NCBI GenBank assembly: GCA_949592205.1
Contig: CATIUR010000001.1
Location: forward strand, 13,593,501 to 13,657,500
Reading direction: 5' to 3'
DNA length: 64,000 nucleotides
DNA from: Helichrysum umbraculigerum
Taxonomy: Eukaryota > Streptophyta > Magnoliopsida > Asterales > Asteraceae
Each line of letters starts with the position of its first letter. Positions within the stretch are counted from its first letter, which is position 1. Both the position numbers and the translations under genes were made by a program. Positions 53,155 to 64,000 of the stretch are shown piece by piece. The notes beneath the pieces are model-generated. The model worked only from the letters and a program-made list of their open reading frames with translations. It did not search any database and had not been told where the DNA came from.

Positions 53155-55523
53155 GTAACACCCCCGAAATTCACTGTTTTGCGGAAGCATAGTTTGGGGT
53201 GTTACTAATCAAATATCACAGCACAAAGATAAAGCAAACGACATCTATATGCAACGTTTGTAAATTAGTTACATTCCATAGATATAATGTTTGAAAACTT
53301 AGTGTTTTCGTATACAAAATGTAGTTTTCCCTAGAGTCCACGCGTATAGCGGGAGATTCTATTACATAATCGTAATATACAAAAGATAATGCTAAGAATC
53401 TCCGTTAATGCAGTTGTGTTGAAATCATGCGACTCTAGCTAAAATCCTGGAGTAATCCTACTCCATCCGGGTACCTGAGAAAACATGCTAAAAAGTGTCA
53501 ACCAAAAGGTTGGTGAATCTCACAGGTTTGTAAGTAATATCGGCTTTGAACACGAGATTTCATTAGTAATGCCCGTAGGCGTAAAAATCAGCCATTGCAA
53601 TCCAGCAATCGTAAAATCAGTATTTGCAGTCCAGCAAATGTAAATAAGTAAGTTTATACCGTTGCCATGAGGCTCATAATCGAAGCTTAACCCGTAAGTA
53701 ATAACTTTGCTCCCGTGACATGCTCGTAAATGAGCAAGCATCAGTAACGAATAAGTAGTCACCCGTTTCTACGCGAAAATCAGTACGTGGCAGCGCTACT
53801 GCCCCGGGCGGGGAGGGTCATTTCCCTAATGGATCCATTAACTAGTGTTCGCGCTTAAGTCCATAACTAACGATATATGATGGAGAGACTTCTGTTTGTA
53901 AGTAAACTCATGTAATTTCGTTTGGTATAGTAAACAGTTTAGTACTTGTGTTCAAGAAAATCAGTAGCATGTATCTCCCCCAATAAGATAAAACAGTAAA
54001 AGTGGGGCCGTAAGACTCACCTGAGTCTTGTAGTAATCAGTTGCAATTAGCAAGTAGTAAGTAAAGCAAGTAGGTTCTCTGAACCCGTAACCTTCAAATG
54101 CCTATTCATATGAAGTTATGTAAGTATGCGTCTCACGAGACGTTTCGTTTAGTTGTACACAACTAGTATAGCCAATGTTTGTCCGTATGTTTGTAATTGT
54201 TCGTTTGTTGAAAAACATGTTTGGGCCCGTTGGTGACGGTTTGTAGCAAAATTTCTAAAATGTTGACTTTGCTACAGTAAATTGCTACAGTACTGCTACA
54301 GTAAAATTTGACTTTTTTGTACAGTAACTTTGACTTTAAAATTTTGGTTTTCTGTGTTTTTACGACACAATCTGCGACACTAAAGTTTGGTATGCGACAC
54401 AGTGGTTGTGTCGCATAGGAATGCGACACAAGAGCCCTGCGACACAGTGATTGTGTCGCAAAAGCTTGCGATGCTAAATCAATAGCGACATAAGGGTTGT
54501 GTCGTATAATGTACGACATAGTATGCGACATAGAGTGCGACACAATATTGTGTCGCAAAGATTACGACACTAAAGGATCAGTACGACACAAGGTGCGACA
54601 CTAATGGGTTTATGCGACACAGTGTGCGACACAAGGCTTGTGTCGCACGTATGAACACCAGCCCAGAAACTTACGGGTTTCGAGAATTTTCGACCAAAAA
54701 CGCAATCTAACCCATTTTTGAGCTATAAAATCATGTATTATTCATGTATTAGGTTATATCTAAGTTGTGTACACATCAAAACATTAAAACATTACACCAA
54801 ATTGAATAGATCTAAAATTTTAGGAATTTCTTACTTTTGCAAATCGAGCTAAATGGAGGATGAAATGGTGAAAACGATCTTGATATTCTTGCTCCACTCG
54901 TGATGGTGATTCCGAATATGTAATTTTCGTGGTCGAGATTTGATGTCGAAAATTTGGTAGTATTTTTAGTGAGAGTGTTTTTGAGGTGTGTGTGTTTTTG
55001 GAGAAGTGAAAATGAAAGGAAAAGTGAGGAGGGGGAAGGGTGTAGGCTGATCCAAAGGAGAAAGGAGGAAAAACACTTCCTAAAATACAGTATTTACTCC
55101 GTGTCCTAATTGACTACCTCGCTCATTTTAGTAATCGTGTAAAATATTATTTAGATAATCTTCTAAAATGTGAATTCTTACTGAAAATCGTTCGCTAATA
55201 TTTATTTAAAATATTAGTTTGTTAGTTTAATTTGTGTCGTCGCGATAATATATAAATAATGCTCGTTCGTTTGTGTATTTTATATAACAAAATACGTTCT
55301 CATTATTTAAGTAAATTTCTGTCACCAACGTCCAAGTAAACTGTGTCGGACTCCGTCCGGTTAATTCGTACGATTCATCCAAATCGCGTAAGTACACACA
55401 TATATATATAAATCACCTTATATATATACAAATAGAGCCTGTAATTAGTCCTATTACATACTAATTACAACTAGTTACAAACAATTTGGCATAATTAATT
55501 ATCCTAATTATGCAGGTGTTACA
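53155..55523 (-). repeat. 3' LTR of the second-family Ty3 element
   Basis: 2,369 bp, TGTAACACC...GGTGTTACA. It holds an array of GCGACACA/TGTGTCGC words at 54361-54647 and the palindrome GACTCACCTGAGTC at 54014-54027. Confidence 0.95.
54361..54647. repeat. Array of TGCGACACA/TGTGTCGCA words in the LTR
   Basis: About fifteen or more copies in both orientations. LTR offset 877-1163, the same position as the GACGTCGCA array in the other Ty3 family. The second LTR has it at about 62288-62574. Confidence 0.9.
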
Positions 55524-55536
55524 TTCTCCCCTTGTT
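55524..55536 (-). other. Polypurine tract
   Basis: Minus strand AACAAGGGGAGAA directly before the 3' LTR. Confidence 0.9.
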
Positions 55537-55556
55537 AAAGAAATTTCGTCCCGAAA

Positions 55557-58500
55557 TTAGCTTGAGTGCACGGACGGTGCGTTATCTGGGAAGAGATGTG
55601 GGTATTTCTGTCGCATTTGGTCTTCCCGTTCCCAGGTGAACTCAGGGCCGCGCCTAGAATTCCACCTGACCTTTACGATGGGAATACGACTCTGTTTCAA
55701 TCGTTTGACCTCACGGTCCATGATTTCCATAGGTTCCTCGACAAAATGAAGTTTATCATCGATTTGAATTTCGTCGAGCGGTATAATCAGTGTCTCGTCA
55801 GACAGACATTTCTTCAAGTTAGAAATGTGGAATGTGTTGTGTACGCTGCTAAGTTCAGCAGGAAGTTGCAGGCGGTATGCCACTGGACCAATCCTTTCCA
55901 GGATTTCGAATGGTCCGATGTATCTAGGATTTAGTTTGCCTCGCTTTCCGAATCGAATGACACCCTTCCACGGTGCCACTTTGAGAAGTACCTTGTCCCC
56001 TACCTGGAACTCAAGGTGTTTGCGTCTCACGTCAGCATAGCTTTTCTGACGATCACGTGCGGCTTTCAGCCGGTTTTGAATACCGATGATTTTCTCAGTA
56101 GTTTCTTGAATGATATCTGGACCCGTGAGTTGGGAATCTCCTAACTCAGTCCAACAGATAGGTGATCGGCACTTACGCCCGTAAAGTGCCTCGAAGGGTG
56201 CAGCCTTTATGCTGGTATGGTAACTGTTGTTGTACGAGAACTCGCACAACGGTAAGTGATTTTCCCAAGAAGTACCAAAGTCAACTACGCATGCTCGTAG
56301 CATATCCTCCAGTGTTTGAATAGTTCGCTCGCTTTGGCCATCAGTTTGCGGGTGATAAGCAGTACTCATATCCAGACGAGTACCAAGAGATTTCTGTAAT
56401 GATTGCCAAAAGTTAGAAGTAAAACGGCTGTCCCTATCCGAGATGATCGAGATAGGTACACCGTGTCGCGAGATGATTTCTTTGACATAGATGCGAGTCA
56501 GACGCTCCATCTTGTCGGTTTCCTTGATGGCCAGAAAATGAGCAGATTTCGTGAGACGGTCCACGATCACCCAAATGGTATCGCAACCATTCGAAGTTTT
56601 TGGTAGTTTGGTAATGAAGTCCATGGAAATCTGTTCCCATTTCCATTGAGGAATTTCAGGTTGTTGGAGCAACCCCGAGGGTCTTTGGTGTTCGGCCTTG
56701 ACTTTGGAACAGGTTAGGCATTTACTGACGTACAAGGCAATGTCAGTTTTCATGTTAGGCCACCAATACAACCCTTTGACGTCATGGTACATCTTATCAG
56801 AACCAGGGTGTATAGAGTATCGAGATTTGTGAGCTTCAGCCATCACTAAATCTCGCAAGTTTCCGAATTTGGGTAACCACACCCGGTTAGAGAAGTATCG
56901 AGTTCCATCGGGTTTGATTTCGAATTGTTTATCCAAGCCTCGCAAGGCTTCATTTTTCAAGTTTTCATCGTTGAGTGCTTCAAGTTGAGCGGTAAGGATT
57001 TGAGCAGGAAGCTCGTTATGAATTGTCATAGAAAGTGCTCGGACTCGAAGGGGTTTCACTCGTTCTTTTCGGCTTAAGGCATCGGCAACTACGTTAGCCT
57101 TGCCCGGATGGTATTTGATCTCGCAGTCGTAGTCACTAAGTAACTCAACCCAGCGACGTTGTCTCATGTTTAGATCTTTCTGATCGAATATGTGTTGGAG
57201 ACTTTTGTGATCGGTGAAGATGGTGCTTTTCGTACCGTAGAGATAATGTCTCCAGATTTTCAATGCGAAGACCACAGCACCTAACTCGAGGTCGTGGGTC
57301 GTATAGTTTTTCTCGTGAATTTTTAGTTGTCGTGAGGCATAGGCAATGACTTTTTCTCGTTGCATCAACACACAACCAAGTCCTTGGTGTGAGGCATCGC
57401 AGTAAACTACGAAGTCGTCGGTGCCCTCGGGTAAGGACAAGATTGGTGCACTGCAAAGTTTGTTTTTCAATAGCTGGAAGGCTGACTCTTGTTTATCAGT
57501 CCAATCGAACTTCTTATCTTTCTGAGTCAGTGTGGTTAGGGGAACAGCTATTCTTGAAAAGTTTTCGATGAATCGGCGGTAGTAACCAGCAAGACCTAAG
57601 AATTGTCTCACTTCGGTTGGAGTGGTCGGTGACTCCCAGCCCTTGATTGCTTCAATCTTGGCGGGATCAACATGAATTCCTTGGCTGTCAATCACGTGCC
57701 CGAGGAATTGAACGGTTCGAATCCAGAACTCACACTTAGAGAATTTGGCATATAACTCTTCGTGTTTCAGGAGTCTTAGAATGGTTTTCAGATGTTGAGC
57801 ATGTTCCTGCTCGTTGCGAGAGTAAATCAAGATATCATCGATGAACACAATGACGAATTTGTCAAGATATGGTTTGCACACCCGATTCATAAGGTCCATG
57901 AATACGGCCGGTGCGTTGGTCAACCCGAATGGCATCACTTGAAATTCGTAATGCCCATAACGAGTTCGGAAAGCTGTCTTTGGAATGTCATTGTCACGGA
58001 CTCGGAGTTGATGATAACCCGACCGTAGATCAATCTTTGAGTAAACACTCGATCCCTGGAGTTGGTCAAACAGATCATCAATTCTAGGAAGTGGGTACCG
58101 ATTCTTTATGGTTAGCTTATTCAGCTCTCGGTAGTCGATACACATGCGGAAAGATCCATCTTTCTTTTTCACGAATAAGACCGGAGCTCCCCAAGGTGAG
58201 GAACTTGGTCGAATGAATCCTCTGTCCAGGAGTTCCTGTAGTTGGTTAGACAACTCCTGCATTTCGGATGGTGCTAAACGGTAAGGGGCTCGTGCCACGG
58301 GTGCAGCTCCGGGCACAAGTTCGATTTGAAATTCAACTTGTCTAGGTGGCGGAAGTCCGGGCAAGTCTTCAGGAAAGACTTCCGGGAAATCCCGCACGAT
58401 CGGAACATCCTCAAGTCGCTTCTCCTCCGACTTCTTCTCCGTTACATGTGCAAGGATGGCTTGATACCCTTTTCGTAGATATTTTCTAGTTTTCAGACAG

Positions 58501-59966
58501 GAGACAATATTCAGATTCCGTCTGCCGGTCTCCCCTTGTAGGACTAAGGTTCCACCGGAGACAAGAGGTATGCGAACGAGTTTGTCATGACAGATGATTT
58601 CAGCTCGGTGCTTGGACAACCAATCCATACCGACAATAATATCGAAGCTGCCGATCTCGACAGGGATTAAATCAATGGAAAACGTTTCGTTCGTGAGGTT
58701 AAGTGTACAGTTGTGTATGATGCTATCAGTCTCAATCAGTTTGCCATTAGCTAATTCAACAATGTATTTAGTATCTAAGGCAGTGGGAGTTATATCAAGT
58801 AAAGGGCTAAATTTCTCAGAAATGAAGCTTCTATCGGCACCGGTATCAAATAACACAGAAGCAGTAAGGTCGTTGAGAAGAAACGTACCCGTCACGACAT
58901 TCGGGTCTTGTCTGGCTTCCCCAGCCTTGATAACGAATGATCTGCCGCGAGCAGGGTTGTTGTTATTTTTCAGCTTTGGGCAATCTTTCTTGAAGTGCCC
59001 TGAATTTCCGCACCCAAAGCAGGCCTTTGGTGCATTGGTGTTGGGGGTAGAAATGTTGGTTCGGCAATCCTTGGCTAGATGCCCGAACCGTTTGCAGTTG
59101 GAGCAAGGGCAAGAACCGTCATGATGGCGGCTGCATTTGGAACAGTAAGGCTTGTTCCCGCTGTACCCTTTCTTTTCCGAAGTCCCCGATGAATAAGCCT
59201 TAATGTACTCAGGCTTTTTGTTGGAGGTTTGGTTGGATGAGTTGGGGTTACCTTCCCACTTGCGTTTGTTGTTTGCAGATGGGGTTGAAGTTGTGCCACG
59301 GCGGACAGAATTTGCCGTTAGTTCATGGGCCATACGGATGGCGCTCTGAATAGTACCCGGTTTGGATGAAGTCACCAGGTCCTGTAGTCTCTCGGGAAGT
59401 CCATCAACGAATTTCTCGATCCTCTTGTACTCAGGATCGACCATGGTTGGGCACAGAAGTGCCAGTTGGTGGAAACGGTTGGTGTATCCGGTGATATCAT
59501 CACCCTGCATCTTGTGGTTCCAGAATTCCATTTCCAGTTGTTTCAATTCATCCCTGGGGCAGTACTCGCCCCTCAACATTTCCTTCAACTCCTCCCACGG
59601 GAGTTGGTAAGCAGTAGCAACACTCACAGTCTGGGCATAAGTGTTCCACCAGGTGAGTGCGGTGTCAGTAAAAGTACTAACGGAGAACTTAACCTTATCT
59701 CCCTCCGCACAGTTGCAGATAAGAAATACAGACTCAACTTTCTCGATCCAGCGTACTAGACCGATAGCTCCCTCGGTACCTGCAAAGTTTAGAGGTTTGC
59801 AGTTCTGGAAGTCCTTGTAAGAACAAGGTTTAGCAGCAGAGGTTTCAGCGGCATCGCTGTTCCTCGTGGAATTTGGTGGAGTATTCCGAGCCAAGGCTTC
59901 AGTAACAGCCTGGGTTATAAGGGAGGTAATCTGGGCATCGGTGTATGGTCTTGTCTTTGGCGGCAT
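55557..59966 (-). CDS. gag-pol: Gag-Pol polyprotein, second-family Ty3 element, intact
   Basis: 1,469 residues in one open frame. Gag at about 55-230; CCHC knuckles [14 protein letters not shown] and [14 protein letters not shown] near 280-325; protease DTGA near 373; reverse transcriptase with FIDD near 708; RNase H ([10 protein letters not shown]); integrase with zinc-binding H...C..C and the three acidic positions ([24 protein letters not shown]); GPF/Y module; and a C-terminal chromodomain-like segment ([17 protein letters not shown]). Unlike the nested element it has no stop before the chromodomain. The first 38 residues and all of Pol are close to the nested element, whereas Gag residues about 60-250 have diverged strongly. 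With near-identical LTRs this element could be autonomous, subject to promoter activity. Confidence 0.95.
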   Translation of the reverse strand: MPPKTRPYTDAQITSLITQAVTEALARNTPPNSTRNSDAAETSAAKPCSYKDFQNCKPLNFAGTEGAIGLVRWIEKVESVFLICNCAEGDKVKFSVSTFTDTALTWWNTYAQTVSVATAYQLPWEELKEMLRGEYCPRDELKQLEMEFWNHKMQGDDITGYTNRFHQLALLCPTMVDPEYKRIEKFVDGLPERLQDLVTSSKPGTIQSAIRMAHELTANSVRRGTTSTPSANNKRKWEGNPNSSNQTSNKKPEYIKAYSSGTSEKKGYSGNKPYCSKCSRHHDGSCPCSNCKRFGHLAKDCRTNISTPNTNAPKACFGCGNSGHFKKDCPKLKNNNNPARGRSFVIKAGEARQDPNVVTGTFLLNDLTASVLFDTGADRSFISEKFSPLLDITPTALDTKYIVELANGKLIETDSIIHNCTLNLTNETFSIDLIPVEIGSFDIIVGMDWLSKHRAEIICHDKLVRIPLVSGGTLVLQGETGRRNLNIVSCLKTRKYLRKGYQAILAHVTEKKSEEKRLEDVPIVRDFPEVFPEDLPGLPPPRQVEFQIELVPGAAPVARAPYRLAPSEMQELSNQLQELLDRGFIRPSSSPWGAPVLFVKKKDGSFRMCIDYRELNKLTIKNRYPLPRIDDLFDQLQGSSVYSKIDLRSGYHQLRVRDNDIPKTAFRTRYGHYEFQVMPFGLTNAPAVFMDLMNRVCKPYLDKFVIVFIDDILIYSRNEQEHAQHLKTILRLLKHEELYAKFSKCEFWIRTVQFLGHVIDSQGIHVDPAKIEAIKGWESPTTPTEVRQFLGLAGYYRRFIENFSRIAVPLTTLTQKDKKFDWTDKQESAFQLLKNKLCSAPILSLPEGTDDFVVYCDASHQGLGCVLMQREKVIAYASRQLKIHEKNYTTHDLELGAVVFALKIWRHYLYGTKSTIFTDHKSLQHIFDQKDLNMRQRRWVELLSDYDCEIKYHPGKANVVADALSRKERVKPLRVRALSMTIHNELPAQILTAQLEALNDENLKNEALRGLDKQFEIKPDGTRYFSNRVWLPKFGNLRDLVMAEAHKSRYSIHPGSDKMYHDVKGLYWWPNMKTDIALYVSKCLTCSKVKAEHQRPSGLLQQPEIPQWKWEQISMDFITKLPKTSNGCDTIWVIVDRLTKSAHFLAIKETDKMERLTRIYVKEIISRHGVPISIISDRDSRFTSNFWQSLQKSLGTRLDMSTAYHPQTDGQSERTIQTLEDMLRACVVDFGTSWENHLPLCEFSYNNSYHTSIKAAPFEALYGRKCRSPICWTELGDSQLTGPDIIQETTEKIIGIQNRLKAARDRQKSYADVRRKHLEFQVGDKVLLKVAPWKGVIRFGKRGKLNPRYIGPFEILERIGPVAYRLQLPAELSSVHNTFHISNLKKCLSDETLIIPLDEIQIDDKLHFVEEPMEIMDREVKRLKQSRIPIVKVRWNSRRGPEFTWEREDQMRQKYPHLFPDNAPSVHSS

Positions 59967-60248
59967 GATTCTTCAATAAAAGAAATGAAGATACATGAGA
60001 TTTTGTAGGAACTTGTAATTGTCACAGATGTACATGTATAAAAGCAGTAATACATAACATCAACATGGAAAAATGACAATTATTATGAGTTGAAATATCA
60101 AGGGAAGTTTGATAGATAATGTGAGTTCAAAGGTTACATCCTACAGAGATATTACAAAAGGTGTCGGGAATTGTTACATCCGACTAGTTTATAGAGTAGC
60201 GCTAGATAGTCAAGAGATTACGAGATAGATTACAAGACAAAGACTACA

Positions 60249-60761
60249 CTAGTCTTCATGTAGATTAATTTGTTCCGTCAGCGCGACAAGGCGGTCCACG
60301 GTTTCTGCCAGCCTGTTGGTTTGCCTGGCATTGTCTTCAACTAAGGCCAGTCGTTGTGCTAGTACACGAGAGCGATCCTCAGTCTCCTGTGAACGCTGTT
60401 CACATTCCTCTAGTCGGTTTCGTACAAGTTCATCCGCACCTAATTCGGCGGTCATTGAATCCTGAATTATGCTTACAGAGAGGTTGGTATCTTCTTGTTC
60501 TCGCTGGAGTTGGGATATGTGATCAAGTGCTTGGTGAAGCAGGTAGGTCATTCGGTGCTGTTCCCGTTCAAGACTTTCGAGTCTTTGCTCTTGACGGCGG
60601 AATTGGGTAGCCAATACTGGCAATGTGAGATGTGCCGAGTTCTGAGAGTTATGTACAGGATAAGGGCTATTTCGAGGCGACCTTGTGTTCCTCCTGGCTA
60701 CTCGTGGGTTCCGTGACCCATGTGAGTGAGAGTGTGACGGATTAGGTTGTGTGTTTGCCAT
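60249..60761 (-). CDS. Pre-gag accessory ORF, coiled-coil protein (homologue)
   Basis: 170 residues from MANTQPNPSHSH; I prefer the ATG at 60761 over the one at 60833 because it aligns with the start of the sister ORF at 15999. It shares NPRVARRN.R.PR near the N-terminus and the C-terminal block QRLAL.EDNARQ..RLA.TVDRLV...EQINL with that ORF, while the centre differs in sequence but keeps a heptad-like coiled coil. It has the same position between primer site and gag, with a 282-bp gap. No known domain is recognised. Confidence 0.8.
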   Translation of the reverse strand: MANTQPNPSHSHSHGSRNPRVARRNTRSPRNSPYPVHNSQNSAHLTLPVLATQFRRQEQRLESLEREQHRMTYLLHQALDHISQLQREQEDTNLSVSIIQDSMTAELGADELVRNRLEECEQRSQETEDRSRVLAQRLALVEDNARQTNRLAETVDRLVALTEQINLHED

Positions 60762-61066
60762 TCCTGTGGCAGAATGTAAGTAAGACGAGGCTAATATATA
60801 TACATATATCATATCCAGCCTATTGTCTAGCACGTATCAAGTAATGGTCCGGTTCTCTCGTGGTCAGAGTCAACTAATGTATCCCCGTTCAACATAATTA
60901 TTTCAGACCTTACATCATCTTTCCTTAATTGTACATAGTTGATCAGGCTATGTTAAATTAAAGTTGTATGCTGTAATTCCTGAACCAGCCATGTCTAATA
61001 AGAGAATACTGCCTAACGGTCATAGTCTAGGCCCACTAAATGCAACCTAGTTCACTATAACCTTAG

Positions 61067-61078
61067 GCTCTGATACCA
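61067..61078 (-). other. Primer-binding site (tRNA-iMet)
   Basis: Minus strand TGGTATCAGAGC, 3 nt inside the 5' LTR, identical to the nested element's site. Confidence 0.95.
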
Positions 61079-61081
61079 ATC

Positions 61082-63451
61082 TGTAACACCCCCGAAATTC
61101 ACTGTTTTGCGGAAGCATAGTTTGGGGTGTTACTAATCAAATATCACAGCACAAAGATAAAGCAAACGACATCTATATGCAACGTTTGTAAATTAGTTAC
61201 ATTCCATAGATATAATGTTTGAAAACTTAGTGTTTTCGTATACAAAATGTAGTTTTCCCTAGAGTCCACGCGTATAGCGGGAGATTCTATTACATAATCG
61301 TAATATACAAAAGATAATGCTAAGAATCTCCGTTAATGCAGTTGTGTTGAAATCATGCGACTCTAGCTAAAATCCTGGAGTAATCCTACTCCATCCGGGT
61401 ACCTGAGAAAACATGCTAAAAAGTGTGAACCAAAAGGTTGGTGAATCTCACAGGTTTGTAAGTAATATCGGCTTTGAACACGAGATTTCATTAGTAATGC
61501 CCGTAGGCGTAAAAATCAGCCATTGCAATCCAGCAATCGTAAAATCAGTATTTGCAGTCCAGCAAATGTAAATAAGTAAGTTTATACCGTTGCCATGAGG
61601 CTCATAATCGAAGCTTAACCCGTAAGTAATAACTTTGCTCCCGTGACATGCTCGTAAATGAGCAAGCATCAGTAACGAATAACTAGTCACCCGTTTCTAC
61701 GTTAAAATCAGTACGTGGCAGCGCTACTGCCCCGGGCGGGGAGGGTCATTTCCCTAATGGATCCATTAACTAGTGTTCGCGCTTAAGTCCATAACTAACG
61801 ATATATGATGGAGAGACTTCTGTTTGTAAGTAAACTCATGTAATTTCGTTTGGTATAGTAAACAGTTTAGTACTTGTGTTCAAGAAAATCAGTAGCATGT
61901 ATCTCCCCCAATAAGATAAAACAGTAAAAGTGGGGCCGTAAGACTCACCTGAGTCTTGTAGTAATCAGTTGCAATTAGCAAGTAGTAAGTAAAGCAAGTA
62001 GGTTCTCTGAACCCGTAACCTTCAAATGCCTATTCATATGAAGTTATGTAAGTATGCGTCTCACGAGACGTTTCGTTTAGTTGTACACAACTAGTATAGC
62101 CAATGTTTGTCCGTATGTTTGTAATTGTTCGTTTGTTGAAAAACATGTTTGGGCCCGTTGGTGACGGTTTGTAGCAAAATTTCTAAAATGTTGACTTTGC
62201 TACAGTAAATTGCTACAGTACTGCTACAGTAAAATTTGACTTTTTTGTACAGTAACTTTGACTTTAAAATTTTGGTTTTCTGTGTTTTTGCGACACAATC
62301 TGCGACACTAAAGTTTGGTATGCGACACAGTGGTTGTGTCGCATAGGAATGCGACACAAGAGCCCTGCGACACAGTGATTGTGTCGCAAAAGCTTGCGAT
62401 GCTAAATCAATAGCGACATAAGGGTTGTGTCGTATAATGTACGACATACTATGCGACATAGAGTGCGACACAATATTGTGTCGCAAAGATTACGACACTA
62501 AAGGATCAGTACGACACAAGGTGCGACACTAATGGGTTTATGCGACACAGTGTGCGACACAAGGCTTGTGTCGCACGTATGAACACCAGCCCAGAAACTT
62601 ACGGGTTTCGAGAATTTTCGACCAAAAACGCAATCTAACCCATTTTTGAGCTATAAAATCATGTATTATTCATGTATTAGGTTATATCTAAGTTGTGTAC
62701 ACATCAAAACATTAAAACATTACACCAAATTGAATAGATCTAAAATTTTAGGAATTTCTTACTTTTGCAAATCGAGCTAAATGGAGGATGAAATGGTGAA
62801 AACGATCTTGATATTCTTGCTCCACTCGTGATGGTGATTCCGAATATGTAATTTTCGTGGTCGAGATTTGATGTCGAAAATTTGGTAGTATTTTTAGTGA
62901 GAGTGTTTTTGAGGTGTGTGTGTTTTTGGAGAAGTGAAAATGAAAGGAAAAGTGAGGAGGGGGAAGGGTGTAGGCTGATCCAAAGGAGAAAGGAGGGAAA
63001 ACACTTCCCAAAATACAGTATTTACTCCGTGTCCTAATTGACTACCTCGCTCATTTTAGTAATCGTGTAAAATATTATTTAGATAATCTTCTAAAATGTG
63101 AATTCTTACTGAAAATCGTTCGCTAATATTTATTTAAAATATTAGTTTGTTAGTTTAATTTGTGTCGTCGCGATAATATATAAATAATGCTCGTTCGTTT
63201 GTGTATTTTATATAACAAAATACGTTCTCATTATTTAAGTAAATTTCTGTCACCAACGTCCAAGTAAACTGTGTCGGACTCCGTCCGGTTAATTCGTACG
63301 ATTCATCCAAATCGCGTAAGTACACACACATATATATAAATCACCTTATATATATACAAATAGAGCCTGTAATTAGTCCTATTACATACTAATTACAACT
63401 AGTTACAAACAATTTGGCATAATTAATTATCCTAATTATGCAGGTGTTACA
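61082..63451 (-). repeat. Shared LTR of two tandem Ty3 copies
   Basis: 2,370 bp, nearly identical to 53155-55523 at an offset of 7,927 bp. It serves as 5' LTR of the element to its left and 3' LTR of the copy to its right. Confidence 0.93.
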
Positions 63452-64000
63452 TTCTCCCCTTGTTAAAGAAATTTCGTCCCGAAATTAGCTTGAGTGCACG
63501 GACGGTGCGTTATCTGGGAAGAGATGTGGGTATTTCTGTCGCATTTGGTCTTCCCGTTCCCAGGTGAACTCAGGGCCGCGCCTAGAATTCCACCTGACCT
63601 TTACGATGGGAATACGACTCTGTTTCAATCGTTTGACCTCACGGTCCATGATTTCCATAGGTTCCTCGACAAAATGAAGTTTATCATCGATTTGAATTTC
63701 GTCGAGCGGTATAATCAGTGTCTCGTCAGACAGACATTTCTTCAAGTTAGAAATGTGGAATGTGTTGTGTACGCTGCTAAGTTCAGCAGGAAGTTGCAGG
63801 CGGTATGCCACTGGACCAATCCTTTCCAGGATTTCGAATGGTCCGATGTATCTAGGATTTAGTTTGCCTCGCTTTCCGAATCGAATGACACCCTTCCACG
63901 GTGCCACTTTGAGAAGTACCTTGTCCCCTACCTGGAACTCAAGGTGTTTGCGTCTCACGTCAGCATAGCTTTTCTGACGATCACGTGCGGCTTTCAGCCG
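63452..64000 (-). mobile_element. gag-pol: 3' end of a further Ty3 copy, cut by the window edge
   Basis: Polypurine tract at 63452-63464, then the C-terminal part of gag-pol (stop at 63485; frame open to the window edge). The encoded GPF/Y and chromodomain-like region matches 55524-56072 with no difference seen. The element must continue to the right. Confidence 0.9.

Larger units (their letters stand above)
53155..63451 (-). mobile_element. Ty3/gypsy LTR retrotransposon, Tekay/Del-like, second family
   Basis: On the minus strand: 5' LTR 61082-63451, tRNA-iMet primer site 61067-61078, accessory ORF, gag-pol, polypurine tract 55524-55536, 3' LTR 53155-55523. It is related to the nested element at 13131, with pol near-identical by eye, but differs in the LTR body and in Gag. 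The LTR pair differs at roughly 8-10 positions in 2,370 bp by eye. The 5' side is not followed by a target duplication but by another copy of the internal region (63452 onward), so it is part of a tandem. Confidence 0.93.

Noticed and set aside
53155..63451. Simple single Ty3 insertion with target duplication
   Set aside because: The base pairs right of 63451 are internal element sequence, not a copy of TTGAG, so the element is part of a tandem.

Overview
This is plant nuclear DNA: AT-rich intergenic sequence full of nested transposons, spliced genes with GT-AG introns, plant-type Ty3 and Ty1 retrotransposons, a Stowaway MITE, Helitron-type ends and a degraded F-box gene. The Ty3 polyproteins and SIRE-like Ty1 fragments look like those common in Asteraceae; that placement is an impression from protein style, not a search result. 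Apart from the transposons' own genes I see no intact host gene.

Layout. 1-8.2 kb: AT-rich flank with a tRNA-derived SINE-like copy, a Stowaway MITE, a Myb-domain relic, a frameshifted F-box gene (minus strand), a 1.9-kb terminal-inverted-repeat element and two Helitron-like ends. 8,246-40,252: one 32-kb Mutator-like element (MULE), bounded by degenerate terminal inverted repeats and an exact 9-bp target duplication, TATATACTA. 40.3-53.2 kb: intergenic DNA with a MITE, an Athila ORF1-like relic, LTR fragments and rearranged Ty1/copia pieces. 53,155-64,000: Ty3 elements of one family on the minus strand, arranged LTR-internal-LTR-internal, running off the window.

The MULE is the main discovery candidate. 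It carries a Mutator transposase (MuDR DNA-binding, MULE DDE, SWIM and zinc-knuckle domains) and two DUF1985-Ulp1 (C48) cysteine protease genes transcribed inward from the two ends, the combination described for Kaonashi/CUMULE-type MULEs. It also has three small genes for PB1-like proteins, each with its own TATA box. Repeats built around TTCGCCTAAA occur in both termini and again as 42/84-bp arrays in front of the internal genes. The left protease gene looks intact over seven exons. The right one has two in-frame stops and an exon split by a 2.46-kb LTR-like insertion. The transposase has one in-frame TAG. A young 10.66-kb Ty3 element (equal-length LTRs with no difference seen, 5-bp duplication ATACA) is nested inside the MULE.

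The Ty3 elements have 2.4-2.5-kb LTRs, an initiator-tRNA-Met primer site, a single gag-pol frame with a C-terminal chromodomain-like segment (Tekay/Del-like), and an extra coiled-coil ORF between the 5' LTR and gag. Their LTRs hold GC-rich short inverted-repeat arrays at the same offset in both families, with different repeat words. All coordinates and exon joins are by eye from the sequence; no alignment or search was run.
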